Shown here: positions 8,300 to 15,170 of the stretch, piece after piece | Numbering within the stretch: position 1 is the stretch's first letter | Layout: each line of letters begins with the position of its first letter | NCBI RefSeq assembly: GCF_017352095.1 | Contig: NZ_CP071463.1 | Location: 1,116,001-1,180,000 of the forward strand | Origin: Natrinema longum | GTDB taxonomy: Archaea; Halobacteriota; Halobacteria; Halobacteriales; Natrialbaceae | DNA length: 64,000 bases | Reading direction: 5' to 3' | Position numbers and translations under genes: made by a program | Notes under the pieces: model-generated | Database searches by the model: none | What the model was told of the DNA's origin: nothing | The model's input: the letters and a program-made list of their open reading frames with translations, nothing else

Positions 8300-8460
8300 A
8301 ACGGCGACGCGAACCTGCTGACGGCATGTTCTCCGTTCACCACACACTTGACAGGTACCGGGAATAGCGACGGTCACTGCGGTAACTGTGCCTCCTGTAG
8401 AACGTTCGTCGGGACGAGAAAGCGGGTGGCTGACAGCCCGACCCACCCACGAATAGCACG
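8300..8460 (+). pseudogene. Possible remnant ending in a QueC-like cysteine cluster
   Basis: One plus-strand frame in the gap before moeA reads NLLTACSPFTTHLTGTGN, then GHCGNCASCRTFVGTRKR. The C-G-x-C-x-x-C-R spacing preceded by a distant cysteine is reminiscent of the zinc site ending 7-cyano-7-deazaguanine synthase-like PP-loop proteins. There is no upstream domain and no credible start. If real, it is a leftover fragment, and chance is quite possible. Confidence 0.2.
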
Positions 8461-8513
8461 ATCCGACGACGGGTTCCCCCACGTTTTTGCCCTCCGGCGA
8501 CTCGAGTCACCGT

Positions 8514-9824
8514 ATGGAAGGAGCCGACCGCGAGCGCACGGAGGCCGGGTTCAAGGTGCGGACGCCGGTCGACGAGGCGCGTCACGTTCTGAGGGAGGCA
8601 GTGACGGGGGACGCAGCGGACGCGGACATCCCTTGCGGGACCGAAACCGTCGACGTCGATCGCGCGGACGGCCGCGTCCTCGCCGCCCCGGTCACGTCGG
8701 CTCGAGACGTCCCCCACTACCAGCGAGCGGCGATGGACGGCTACGCCGTCCGGGCCGCGGACACGTTCGGGGCCAGCGATCGGTCGCCCGAAGTGTTGCG
8801 GATCGCCGAGCCCGCCGCCAACGGCGAGCACGCGACCGCCGACAGTATCGCTCCCGGGACGGCCGCGCGGGTCCACACCGGCAGCGCGCTCCCGGCGGGG
8901 GCCGACGCCGTCGTCATGATCGAACGGGTGACCGAACTCGAGTCGGCGGGCGAACTCGAGGTCGAGGACGCCGTCGCAGAGGGGGAAAACGTCGCGCCCG
9001 TCGGCGAAGACGTCGAGGAGGGGCAGGCGCTCTACGAGGCGGGCCACCGGCTTCGGCCGTCGGACCTCGGCTTGCTGCGGTCGGCGGGCTACGGCCGCGT
9101 CGCGGTCGCCCAGCAGCCGACCGTCGGCGTCGTCCCGACCGGCGAGGAACTCGTCGCGGGGGATCCCGGTCCCGGCGAGGTGATCGAGACGAACGGGCTG
9201 ACGGTCTCGCGGCTGGCCCAGCGGTGGGGCGCTCGCGCGACCTACCGCGACGTGGTCACCGACGATCCCGAGTCACTGCGCGTGGCGATTCAGCGGGATT
9301 TGACGAAGGACGTGGTCGTCACCACCGGCGGCTCCTCGGTCGGCGAACGCGACCTGCTGCCGGAAGTGATCGACGACCTCGGCGAGGTGCTCGTCCACGG
9401 CGTCGGGCTCAAACCCGGCCATCCCGTCTGTCTCGGGCTCGTCGAGGACACGCCCGTGCTCGCGCTGCCGGGCTACCCCGTCGCCTGTATCGTCAACGCC
9501 GTCCAGTTCCTCCGGCCGGTCCTGCGCTGGCTCGAGGGAACGACCCCCGAACCCCACCCGACGACGCGGGCCCGCCTCGAGCGCAAGCTCCCGAGCGAAC
9601 CGGGGACCCGGACGTTCGCGCGGGTCCAGCTCGAGCCACGCGATGGCCGGGGGGAAACCGGGGCCGACGGGCCGGCGTACACGGCGATCCCGACGCGTGC
9701 GAGCGGCTCGGGCGTGCTCTCGAGCGTCGCGCTGGCGGACGGTTGGGTGGTCGTCGACGACGACCGCGAGGGGATTCCGGCGGGTGAAACGGTTCCCGTC
9801 GAGAACTGGGAATACACACCGTAG
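8514..9824 (+). CDS. moeA: Molybdopterin molybdotransferase MoeA
   Basis: The 436-residue protein inserts molybdate into adenylated molybdopterin. Domains are in the usual MoeA order. The N-terminal substrate region carries VPHYQRAAMDGYAV. The MPT-binding domain has TGEELV, the TTGGSSVGERDLLPEVIDD block and LKPGHPVCLG. A C-terminal beta-barrel follows (VQLEPRDGRGE onward). The start is the ATG at 8514. The in-frame extension upstream is not conserved-looking. A second, longer MoeA with an extra binding-protein domain lies at 59825-61729, and a MoaE fusion at 48159, so much of the cofactor pathway is in this window. Confidence 0.93.
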   Translation: MEGADRERTEAGFKVRTPVDEARHVLREAVTGDAADADIPCGTETVDVDRADGRVLAAPVTSARDVPHYQRAAMDGYAVRAADTFGASDRSPEVLRIAEPAANGEHATADSIAPGTAARVHTGSALPAGADAVVMIERVTELESAGELEVEDAVAEGENVAPVGEDVEEGQALYEAGHRLRPSDLGLLRSAGYGRVAVAQQPTVGVVPTGEELVAGDPGPGEVIETNGLTVSRLAQRWGARATYRDVVTDDPESLRVAIQRDLTKDVVVTTGGSSVGERDLLPEVIDDLGEVLVHGVGLKPGHPVCLGLVEDTPVLALPGYPVACIVNAVQFLRPVLRWLEGTTPEPHPTTRARLERKLPSEPGTRTFARVQLEPRDGRGETGADGPAYTAIPTRASGSGVLSSVALADGWVVVDDDREGIPAGETVPVENWEYTP

Positions 9825-9992
9825 CGCTGCTGGATCAGTGGCGGCCGACCGGTCGTGACGTCCGGGAGCCGGGGGCGGTCGACCGGATCGGCCGACGCGG
9901 GAGCTGTAAGCACTGCATTACGGGAAGCCAGCAGCCGACGAGATGCGGTAGGTGTCCGATACTAAACAGCGGGGACCCCGTCGAGACGGGAG

Positions 9993-10976
9993 ATGGATTC
10001 CCCTCCGATTCGCGACGAGACGGTGCTCGTGACCGGCGGTGCGGGGTTTATCGGCAGCCACCTCGTCGATGCCCTCGTTCCCCACAACGAGGTCCGGGTG
10101 CTCGATAGCTTCACGACCGGTGACCGAACCCACCTCCCCGACGACGTGACGGTGATCGACGGCGACGTTCGAGACCCCATCGCTCTCCAGCAGTCGGCCC
10201 GCGGGGTCGACGTCATCTTCCACCACGCCGCCGTCGTCAGCGTCTCGCGAAGCGTCGACGAACCCCGACAGAGCAATCGCACGAACCTCGAGGCGAGCCT
10301 GCTGCTCCTCGAGCAGGCCCGCCAGGAGGACGCGCGGGTCGTCGTCGCCTCGAGCGCAGCCGTGTACGGTCACCCCGAGGAACTCCCGCTCACTGAAACG
10401 GCACCGACGAACCCGACCACACCCTACGGCGTCCAGAAGCTCGCGACCGACCAGTACACCCGTCTCTACGAGGACCTGTACGGACTCCCCACCGTCGCAC
10501 TGCGATACTTCAACGTCTACGGTCCGCGCCAGCAAGGGCCCTACAGCGGCGTCATCTCGACGTTCCTCGAGCAGGCACGGGCGGGCGACCCGATCACCAT
10601 CGAGGGGGACGGCCAGCAGAGCCGGGACTTCGTCCACGTCAGCGACGTGGTCCGAGCGAACATGCGTGCGGCGACGACCGACGCGGTCGGCGAGGCGTAC
10701 AACATCGGCACGGGCCAGCGAACGTCGATTCTGACCCTCGCCGAGACGATTCGCTCGGCGACCGGCTCGTCGTCGCCGATCGTCCATCGCGAACCCCGTG
10801 CCGGCGACATCAGACACAGCAGTGCGGACACGTCGAAGGCGACGCGCGACCTCGGGTTCACCGCTCGCGTCGGTCTCGAGTCGGGGGTTCGATCGCTGGT
10901 CGGTGATCGACGGGAGAGGTCGACCGACGAAACCGCCGGTGCCGGGCTCGAGGAACCCGAAGAACGGTTCGGGTAG
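9993..10976 (+). CDS. NAD-dependent UDP-sugar 4-epimerase-like protein
   Basis: The 327-residue extended short-chain dehydrogenase has the NAD motif TGGAGFIGSHL at residues 13-23 and the catalytic SSAAVYG serine. It also has the Y-x3-K pair in TPYGVQKLATDQY, and RYFNVYGPRQ and GDGQQSRDFVHVSDV as sugar-nucleotide contacts. This pattern is that of UDP-glucose/UDP-GlcNAc 4-epimerases (GalE/WbpP type). It lies at the left edge of the surface-glycan region and would supply galactose- or GalNAc-type donors. The sugar specificity cannot be read from the sequence. Confidence 0.9.
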   Translation: MDSPPIRDETVLVTGGAGFIGSHLVDALVPHNEVRVLDSFTTGDRTHLPDDVTVIDGDVRDPIALQQSARGVDVIFHHAAVVSVSRSVDEPRQSNRTNLEASLLLLEQARQEDARVVVASSAAVYGHPEELPLTETAPTNPTTPYGVQKLATDQYTRLYEDLYGLPTVALRYFNVYGPRQQGPYSGVISTFLEQARAGDPITIEGDGQQSRDFVHVSDVVRANMRAATTDAVGEAYNIGTGQRTSILTLAETIRSATGSSSPIVHREPRAGDIRHSSADTSKATRDLGFTARVGLESGVRSLVGDRRERSTDETAGAGLEEPEERFG

Positions 10977-11290
10977 TGGCGTAGAAGGCACTGTCACCCG
11001 TCGTCGTGTTCGATCGAGGGAGAGTAACGCCAACGTATTTTTACTGGCTAAATCCGGGGCAAATCCGCGCTAGCCGTTCCGAACGTCCGCTCGAGTTTAT
11101 TCGGTTCCTCGAGCAAAGCGTAGCGGTACCATGTCCGGCACGTGTTCCGCCGTGAGTGACCACGCGCTGGAGTCGCGGTCCGGTTGTCGGTCAGTGTCTG
11201 CCGTATGCGGACAGCTCACCGAAAATCCGTCGGTGAAACGGAATGCCGGATCGGCGTGAGATACTGTCTGGAGAGTAACAGAACATGAGG
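10977..11290. other. Intergenic stretch, no gene seen
   Basis: This is about 310 bp between the epimerase and the HTH regulator. Frames on both strands are short and have shadow-like composition. The AT-rich piece near 11036-11060 may mark the end of the epimerase transcript. Confidence 0.5.
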
Positions 11291-11300
11291 TATAAAAAAC
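11290..11300 (+). promoter_or_regulatory. TATA element before a leader ORF and HTH gene
   Basis: GTATAAAAAAC is one of the clearest TATA-like strings in the window. It lies about 41 bp before the leader ATG at 11332 and about 73 bp before the regulator's ATG at 11364. Transcription starting 25-28 bp downstream would include the leader frame. Confidence 0.55.
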
Positions 11301-11331
11301 GATTTGTAGAGCGCTCACGAGGGTACAGGAC

Positions 11332-11367
11332 ATGAACCACGCGTATACGACCGCTCCACAGCCATGA
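11332..11367 (+). CDS. Possible 11-codon leader ORF
   Basis: The frame MNHAYTTAPQP ends in a TGA that overlaps the ATG of the following regulator (ATGA). It is the first ATG downstream of the TATA-like element at 11290-11300. It could couple translation of the regulator by re-initiation. It is too short to judge as a protein and may be chance. Confidence 0.25.
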   Translation: MNHAYTTAPQP

Positions 11368-11864
11368 GCATCGGATGGTGGGGTCTCACTCCGACCGAGG
11401 CGCTCGAATCGTCGACCGACGGTGTGGTCGCATCCGCGGTTACGGCGAGTTCCCGGTTCGGGTTGGGCTCGGAGGCCCTGCGGCCGCTTCAGGGAGAGGG
11501 GAGTGCCCACGTCGCGGCCCTCGCCGGGATGATCGCCCTCGCAGTGCTCGGCGGGCTACTCGTCGCTCGGAATCGATACGAGGAACCGCCCTCGTTCGCG
11601 AACCAGAGCGACCATCCCGGCGAGGAGTTCGTGACCGATCGGGAGCGCATTCGGCAACTCCTCAGCGAGAACGGCGGCCGGATGAAGCAATCGAATATCG
11701 TTGATTCCGTCGACTGGTCGAAAGCGAAGGTCAGCCGACTGCTCGCCGACCTCGAGGAGGACGACCAGATCACGAAACTTCGACTCGGGCGGGAGAACCT
11801 GGTCTGTCTCCCGGGATACGAACCGACGGCTTCGAAATCGCCCGAGCAGGCAAACGACGACTAG
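11364..11864 (+). CDS. Membrane-anchored winged-HTH regulator
   Basis: The 166-residue protein has one transmembrane helix at about residues 49-67 (VAALAGMIALAVLGGLLVAR). After a short acidic linker there is a winged helix-turn-helix: RERIRQLLSENGGRMKQSNI, then VDWSKAKVSRLLADLEEDDQ and a wing, ITKLRLGRENLVCL. This architecture (anchor plus a C-terminal MarR/DUF7343-like DNA-binding domain) is common in haloarchaea and is often encoded beside surface-structure genes. Here it stands at the left edge of the glycan region, so it may regulate that region. The residues before the helix look extracytoplasmic. Confidence 0.78.
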   Translation: MSIGWWGLTPTEALESSTDGVVASAVTASSRFGLGSEALRPLQGEGSAHVAALAGMIALAVLGGLLVARNRYEEPPSFANQSDHPGEEFVTDRERIRQLLSENGGRMKQSNIVDSVDWSKAKVSRLLADLEEDDQITKLRLGRENLVCLPGYEPTASKSPEQANDD

Positions 11865-12280
11865 CGAACGTCCCAGAACTGCACGGAGTCGAATCCGGCT
11901 GGGGGTCTCGAGTTCGGCCTGTAGCCGACGCGTCGGAAGGGACTGGTGGCGTCCCACGTCGATATCCCATGGTCGAAGGTGGCTGGGGATGCCCAGCCCG
12001 CCCCTCGTGAGTAGTTCGATCCTACAGCCGACGCGTGAGCGGCACCGATCGGTGGTCGATCGCTCAGAGACCCGAGAGCGGAGCCAACGTCCACGCTCGG
12101 TCGTCGAGAGACCGGTGGGGTCGGCGACCGCTCGTTCATGTCAACAATCGTTGGTTTCCGTGGTCGAAGCTACCACTGAAGCGGTCACCGAAGGGTCGTA
12201 GTATTCGATTTCTCAACGTAATGGTTCTCCCGGTTTATCCGCGCTACTCACGTCAGAGACGGATGCCCACACGGGCAACT
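11865..12280. other. Intergenic stretch with a short direct repeat
   Basis: No frame here has coding character. AGCCGACGCGT occurs twice, near 11924 and 12023. The last 60 bp (TATTCGATTTCTCAACG onward) is AT-richer and probably holds the promoter of the truncated secreted-protein gene. Confidence 0.45.
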
Positions 12281-12751
12281 ATGAACGCACGCAACCAGTT
12301 ACTCGTCGTCCTTACCGCGCTGATGCTCGTTTGCTCGAGCGGGGCGATGGTGGCAGCCGCGACATCCGGCGACACCATCGATCAGAGCAGCGACGTCAGC
12401 GAGGACGAGTACGACACCGCAGACAACGAATCGACAGAGGAAACGGCAGACGAACAGGAGGTAGCTGAAACGGCAGACGACACGGACGCTGAACTGGAGC
12501 CCGACGCCGACTCCGAAAACGAGTCGGATGGCTCACAAGGCGCGTACGTGACGTTTAACGACCAGACGATCGAGGACGATACGGTCGTCGTCGAGAACGT
12601 CTCGCTGGCGAGTCCAGGCTTCGTGACGATTCACGATAGCAGTCTTCTCGAAGGAAACGTCCTCGAGAGCGTCATCGGGACCTCGGAGTATCTCGAAGCC
12701 GGCACCTACGAGAACGTCGAGATCACGCTCGACGAGTCGCTCGAGGACGAG
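12281..12751 (+). pseudogene. Secreted DUF7282-type protein, 3' end lost at a joint
   Basis: The frame starts at ATG 12281 with the signal peptide QLLVVLTALMLVCSSGAMVA. A highly acidic Ser/Thr/Glu linker follows (about residues 28-85). Next comes the beginning of a DUF7282-like domain: AYVTFNDQTIEDDTVVVENV, then SPGFVTIHDS and YLEAGTYENVEITLDESLED. Members normally continue with a second half of the domain and often an anchor. Here recognisable sequence stops at about 12751. Beyond that the frame reads antisense through a glycosyltransferase fragment and becomes basic nonsense. The gene is therefore broken, although an aberrant protein could be made. Confidence 0.7.
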
Positions 12752-13078
12752 CACGACCGGCGTCCGCGTGAGCGTGCCGGCGACGGCCGCGTAGGGACCG
12801 CGACCGAAGACGACGTCGGGATCGAACCGGATCGCTTGGAGCCCGATCGAGAGGAACTGGCCACCCAGTTCGCGGCCGAACGCGAGCGTCGAGTAGCCCT
12901 CCGTTTCGTGGTCGCCGTACACCCGGTAGGGAACGCCGAAATAGTCGAGGAGATCGGTCGTACAGGCGTACTCCCGAGTAAGCACGAGCACGTCGTGTCC
13001 CGCCCGCTCGAGGCGGTCGACGGCGTGTCGGTACAGGTGGACGTGTGCGGGCGTATTGGCCAGGACGAGGATCCGCAT
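12740..13078 (-). pseudogene. DUF354-type glycosyltransferase, N-terminal third only
   Basis: The frame starts at ATG 13076-13078 with MRILVLANTPAHVHLYRHAV and continues through RAGHDVLVLTREYACTTDLL, FDPDVVFGRGPYAAVAGT and PVVLVL. This is the N-terminal Rossmann half of the DUF354/UDP-GlcNAc 2-epimerase-like glycosyltransferases (GT-B fold). It should run on to about 340 residues. At 12740-12751 the homology ends and the frame enters the antisense of the DUF7282-type gene. The catalytic C-terminal half is missing. The gene diverges from the GT4 gene at 13243, a common pairing for glycan genes. Confidence 0.7.
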
Positions 13079-13104
13079 CGGCCACACCTACACCCCCTCG
13101 ACCC

Positions 13105-13112
13105 TTTGTAAT
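13105..13112 (-). promoter_or_regulatory. Shared promoter-like motif (ATTACAAA variant)
   Basis: On the minus strand this reads GATTACAAAGGG. Its upstream end lies 34 bp before the start codon of the truncated DUF354 gene. It is the weakest match in a set of six ATAACAAA-like elements in front of glycan genes. Confidence 0.35.
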
Positions 13113-13202
13113 CGTATCGCTACGGGGGACCACGGTCGGAAAGTACCGGCTACGAGAGACACGTCTAGCTGTACGTGAAGAACAATCCCGGAGCGAGGTG
13201 GC

Positions 13203-13210
13203 TAACAAAA
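13203..13210 (+). promoter_or_regulatory. Shared promoter-like motif before the GT4 gene
   Basis: CTAACAAAACGG lies 40 bp upstream of the ATG at 13243. It belongs to the ATAACAAA-like set found at 13105, 20090, 21151, 21301 and 25968. Confidence 0.4.
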
Positions 13211-13242
13211 CGGCTCCGGCTCGTCCCTGCGGACGACTCGAG

Positions 13243-14226
13243 ATGCACGTTCTGACGGTGACGACGAACGAGGACGCCCCGTTCCTGACCCAGCAGGTTG
13301 ACGCACTCGAGGAGCGGGGGGTCTCCGTTTCGACGGTGTCGATCGCAGGGGAGGTCGACGCCGATACCGACCGGAGCCCGACGGATTACGTCCGGACCGT
13401 CCCACGACTCCTCCGGGAGGCGAGGAACGGCTACGACCTGCTCCACGCCCACTACGGGTTGACCGCGCCGATGGCGCTCGCACAGCTCCGAACGCCGGTC
13501 GTCCTCTCGTTGTGGGGGTCGGACGTACACGGCCCCGTCGGCCCGATCAGCCGGCTCTCCGCGCCGTTCTGTGACGCGGTCGTCGTCATGTCCGAGGAGA
13601 TGCGCGAGGTGATCGGCGACGACTGTACGGTGATCCCCGACGGCGTCGACCTCGAGACGTTCCGGCCGGAGCCACAGGCGCGAGCCAGGGACCGGGTCGG
13701 GTGGGACGACGGGGAGGACGCTTATAATGTGCTTTTCCCGTACTCGCCCGCACGCGGGGTGAAAAATTATCCACGGGCAGAGCGTATCGTGACCGTCGTC
13801 GACAACCTCCTCGAGCGGCCGGTCCGGCTCCGGACCGTCTACGGCGTCGACCACGACGCCGTGCCCGACTACATGAACGCCGCCGACGCGCTCCTGTTGA
13901 CCTCCTACAGCGAGGGGTCGCCCAACTCGGTGAAGGAAGCCCTGGCCTGTAACCTGCCAGTAGTCGCCGTCGACGTCGGCGACGTCCGGGAGCGACTGGC
14001 CGGCGTCGCTCCCTCACGCGTCGCCACCAGCGACGAGGAGCTAATCCGGGGGTTGATCGACGTCCTCGAGCGCGGGGAGCGATCCAACGGCCGCGAGGCC
14101 GCCCGCGAGGTCAGCATCGACCGGACCGCAGAGCGGATGCTCGAGGTATACGAGCGGGTCGCCGGCCGACCCATCGAGACCGACAGCGAGAAACGGCCCG
14201 CACGGAGCGCGACTCGACTCGAGTGA
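13243..14226 (+). CDS. Glycosyltransferase family 4 (GT-B fold)
   Basis: The 327-residue cytosolic protein starts at the ATG at 13243 (MHVLTVTTNEDAPFLTQQVD). The N-terminal domain has DLLHAHYGLTAPMAL and LSLWGSDVHGP. The donor-binding C-terminal domain has NVLFPYSPARGVKNYPRAER, the YMNAADALLLTSYSEGSPNS E-x7-E-type nucleotide-sugar site, and KEALACNLPVVAVDVGDV. This is the GT4 (glycosyl transferase group 1) pattern. It probably adds a sugar to a lipid-linked or nucleotide-activated surface glycan precursor. A much longer in-frame extension upstream exists, but it is not conserved-looking. A copy of the gene's 3' end recurs at about 14968-15080. Confidence 0.88.
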   Translation: MHVLTVTTNEDAPFLTQQVDALEERGVSVSTVSIAGEVDADTDRSPTDYVRTVPRLLREARNGYDLLHAHYGLTAPMALAQLRTPVVLSLWGSDVHGPVGPISRLSAPFCDAVVVMSEEMREVIGDDCTVIPDGVDLETFRPEPQARARDRVGWDDGEDAYNVLFPYSPARGVKNYPRAERIVTVVDNLLERPVRLRTVYGVDHDAVPDYMNAADALLLTSYSEGSPNSVKEALACNLPVVAVDVGDVRERLAGVAPSRVATSDEELIRGLIDVLERGERSNGREAAREVSIDRTAERMLEVYERVAGRPIETDSEKRPARSATRLE

Positions 14227-14276
14227 GCTCCTCGAGATCGCTATCGCACCGTCGCCGCTCCAGAGTACGGTACCTG

Positions 14277-14390
14277 CTATAGTAGTCGTTGAACCGATGG
14301 ACGCATCGCTCGCGAATCAGCGGCCAGCACGAACGATGCTGGCCGCTCGAGTGCGAGCGGGGGTGCAATGACGTTCAACGACTACTATAG
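14277..14390. mobile_element. MITE-like palindromic element, copy 1
   Basis: The 114-bp element is bounded by perfect 18-bp terminal inverted repeats, CTATAGTAGTCGTTGAAC at 14277-14294 and its complement at 14373-14390. Inside is an 11-bp hairpin, AGCGGCCAGCA at 14319-14329 pairing with 14337-14347. The nearly whole-length foldback has no coding frame. It shares termini and the internal GTGCAATGAC with copy 2 at 29477-29562. The right arm encodes the last residues and stop of the minus-strand AbrB-PIN gene. No clear target-site duplication is visible, and I cannot name the parent insertion sequence. Confidence 0.8.
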
Positions 14391-14821
14391 TTCTCCGTGT
14401 CGGGCCCGAGTGCAACGCGGTCGAGTTCGATCGTCTCGAACGCCTGATCGCTCGAGAGGATCGCGTCGTTCGCGAGCGCAGCGTGGAAGGCGTCGAACGT
14501 GTTCAACCCGTCGTCGATGTACGCCGACGCCTGAAAAACGGCATCCGGATCGACGTCCGTCTCGGCGAGTTCGAGGATCGCGAGCGTCGCTTCCTCTCGA
14601 TCAAAGGCGAACCGCTCTTCGACCAGAAAGAGTTCGATGAACGTCGCCAGCGAGACCTCGAGGTCACCGCGATGCGACTCGAGCGGATCGTCCGGAACAG
14701 GCATGAGTTTGATATCGTCTTCCAGTTCGACGAGTCGGTACCGCTCGCCGAAGCGCTCGCGGACCGCCTTCGGAATCGTGATCCGTCCGCGTTCGTCCGT
14801 CGTGATCCCGGACGGACACAT
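14375..14821 (-). CDS. AbrB antitoxin fused to an N-terminally deleted PIN toxin
   Basis: The 148-residue protein begins with a complete swapped-hairpin AbrB/MazE-like DNA-binding domain (residues 5-47: TTDERGRITIPKAVRERFGE, then YRLVELEDDIKLMPV). From about residue 54 it becomes the middle and end of a PIN-domain VapC toxin: VSLATFIELFLVEERFAFDR, then FQASAYIDDGLNTFDAFHAA and DAILSSDQAF. The PIN start, with the first catalytic aspartate (usually in a hydrophobic 'h-D-T/S' strand), is missing, and so is the antitoxin tail that normally wraps the toxin. The joint lies at the CTCGAG at 14657-14662. The final YSSR and TGA stop come from the adjacent MITE. Loss of toxicity is inferred; DNA binding could persist. 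Confidence 0.72.
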   Translation of the reverse strand: MCPSGITTDERGRITIPKAVRERFGERYRLVELEDDIKLMPVPDDPLESHRGDLEVSLATFIELFLVEERFAFDREEATLAILELAETDVDPDAVFQASAYIDDGLNTFDAFHAALANDAILSSDQAFETIELDRVALGPDTENYSSR

Positions 14822-14939
14822 CTATCGACGACGTGCGGGCAAGAAGTGAATCTACTCCCATCTGTTCCACTCGAGTGGGAAATTCGGGCTCCGTCGTTCG
14901 GTCGAGCCGGTGCGATGTGAGTTACGTGAAACCACCCGG

Positions 14940-14974
14940 GTCCGCTTCATCGCTTCGGGCACGTGTGCCTCGAG
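14940..14974 (-). pseudogene. Short copy of an epimerase 3' end
   Basis: Bases 14942-14974 resemble the C-terminal codons of the epimerase gene at 17038-18018 (28 of 33 bases). On the minus strand they read LEAHVPEAM, the same nine residues as near that protein's end. The similarity stops at CCTCGAG, where a different copied fragment begins. Confidence 0.5.
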
Positions 14975-15080
14975 CGCGACGAGTGCCCTGACGGCCGCGA
15001 AGCCGCTCGCGCGGTCGGCATCGACCGGACCGCAGAGCGGATGCTCGAGGTGCACGAGCGGGTGGCTAGTCAGGGTGTCG
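14968..15080 (+). pseudogene. Copied 3' end of the GT4 glycosyltransferase
   Basis: The frame reads DGREAARAVGIDRTAERMLE then VHERVA. This closely matches the end of the GT4 protein at 13243-14226, GREAAREVSIDRTAERMLEV. Similarity begins at the CCTCGAG shared with 14064-14070 and fades by about 15080. The piece has no start and no upstream domain, so it is a displaced fragment. The remaining flanks, 14822-14939 and 15081-15170, hold no gene; the latter marks the beginning of an AT-rich segment. Confidence 0.65.
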
Positions 15081-15170
15081 ACCCTGATGGGAAAAGGATC
15101 CAGACCGAATCATATTTTTCTAATAATCTAAGTCATAAATTATAAGTTGATATAGTAGTTATCATATTAT

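Noticed and set aside
12752-13111. Continuation of the DUF7282-type protein as a longer secreted protein
   Set aside because: The residues beyond the joint are basic and proline/arginine-rich and are the exact antisense of a glycosyltransferase fragment.
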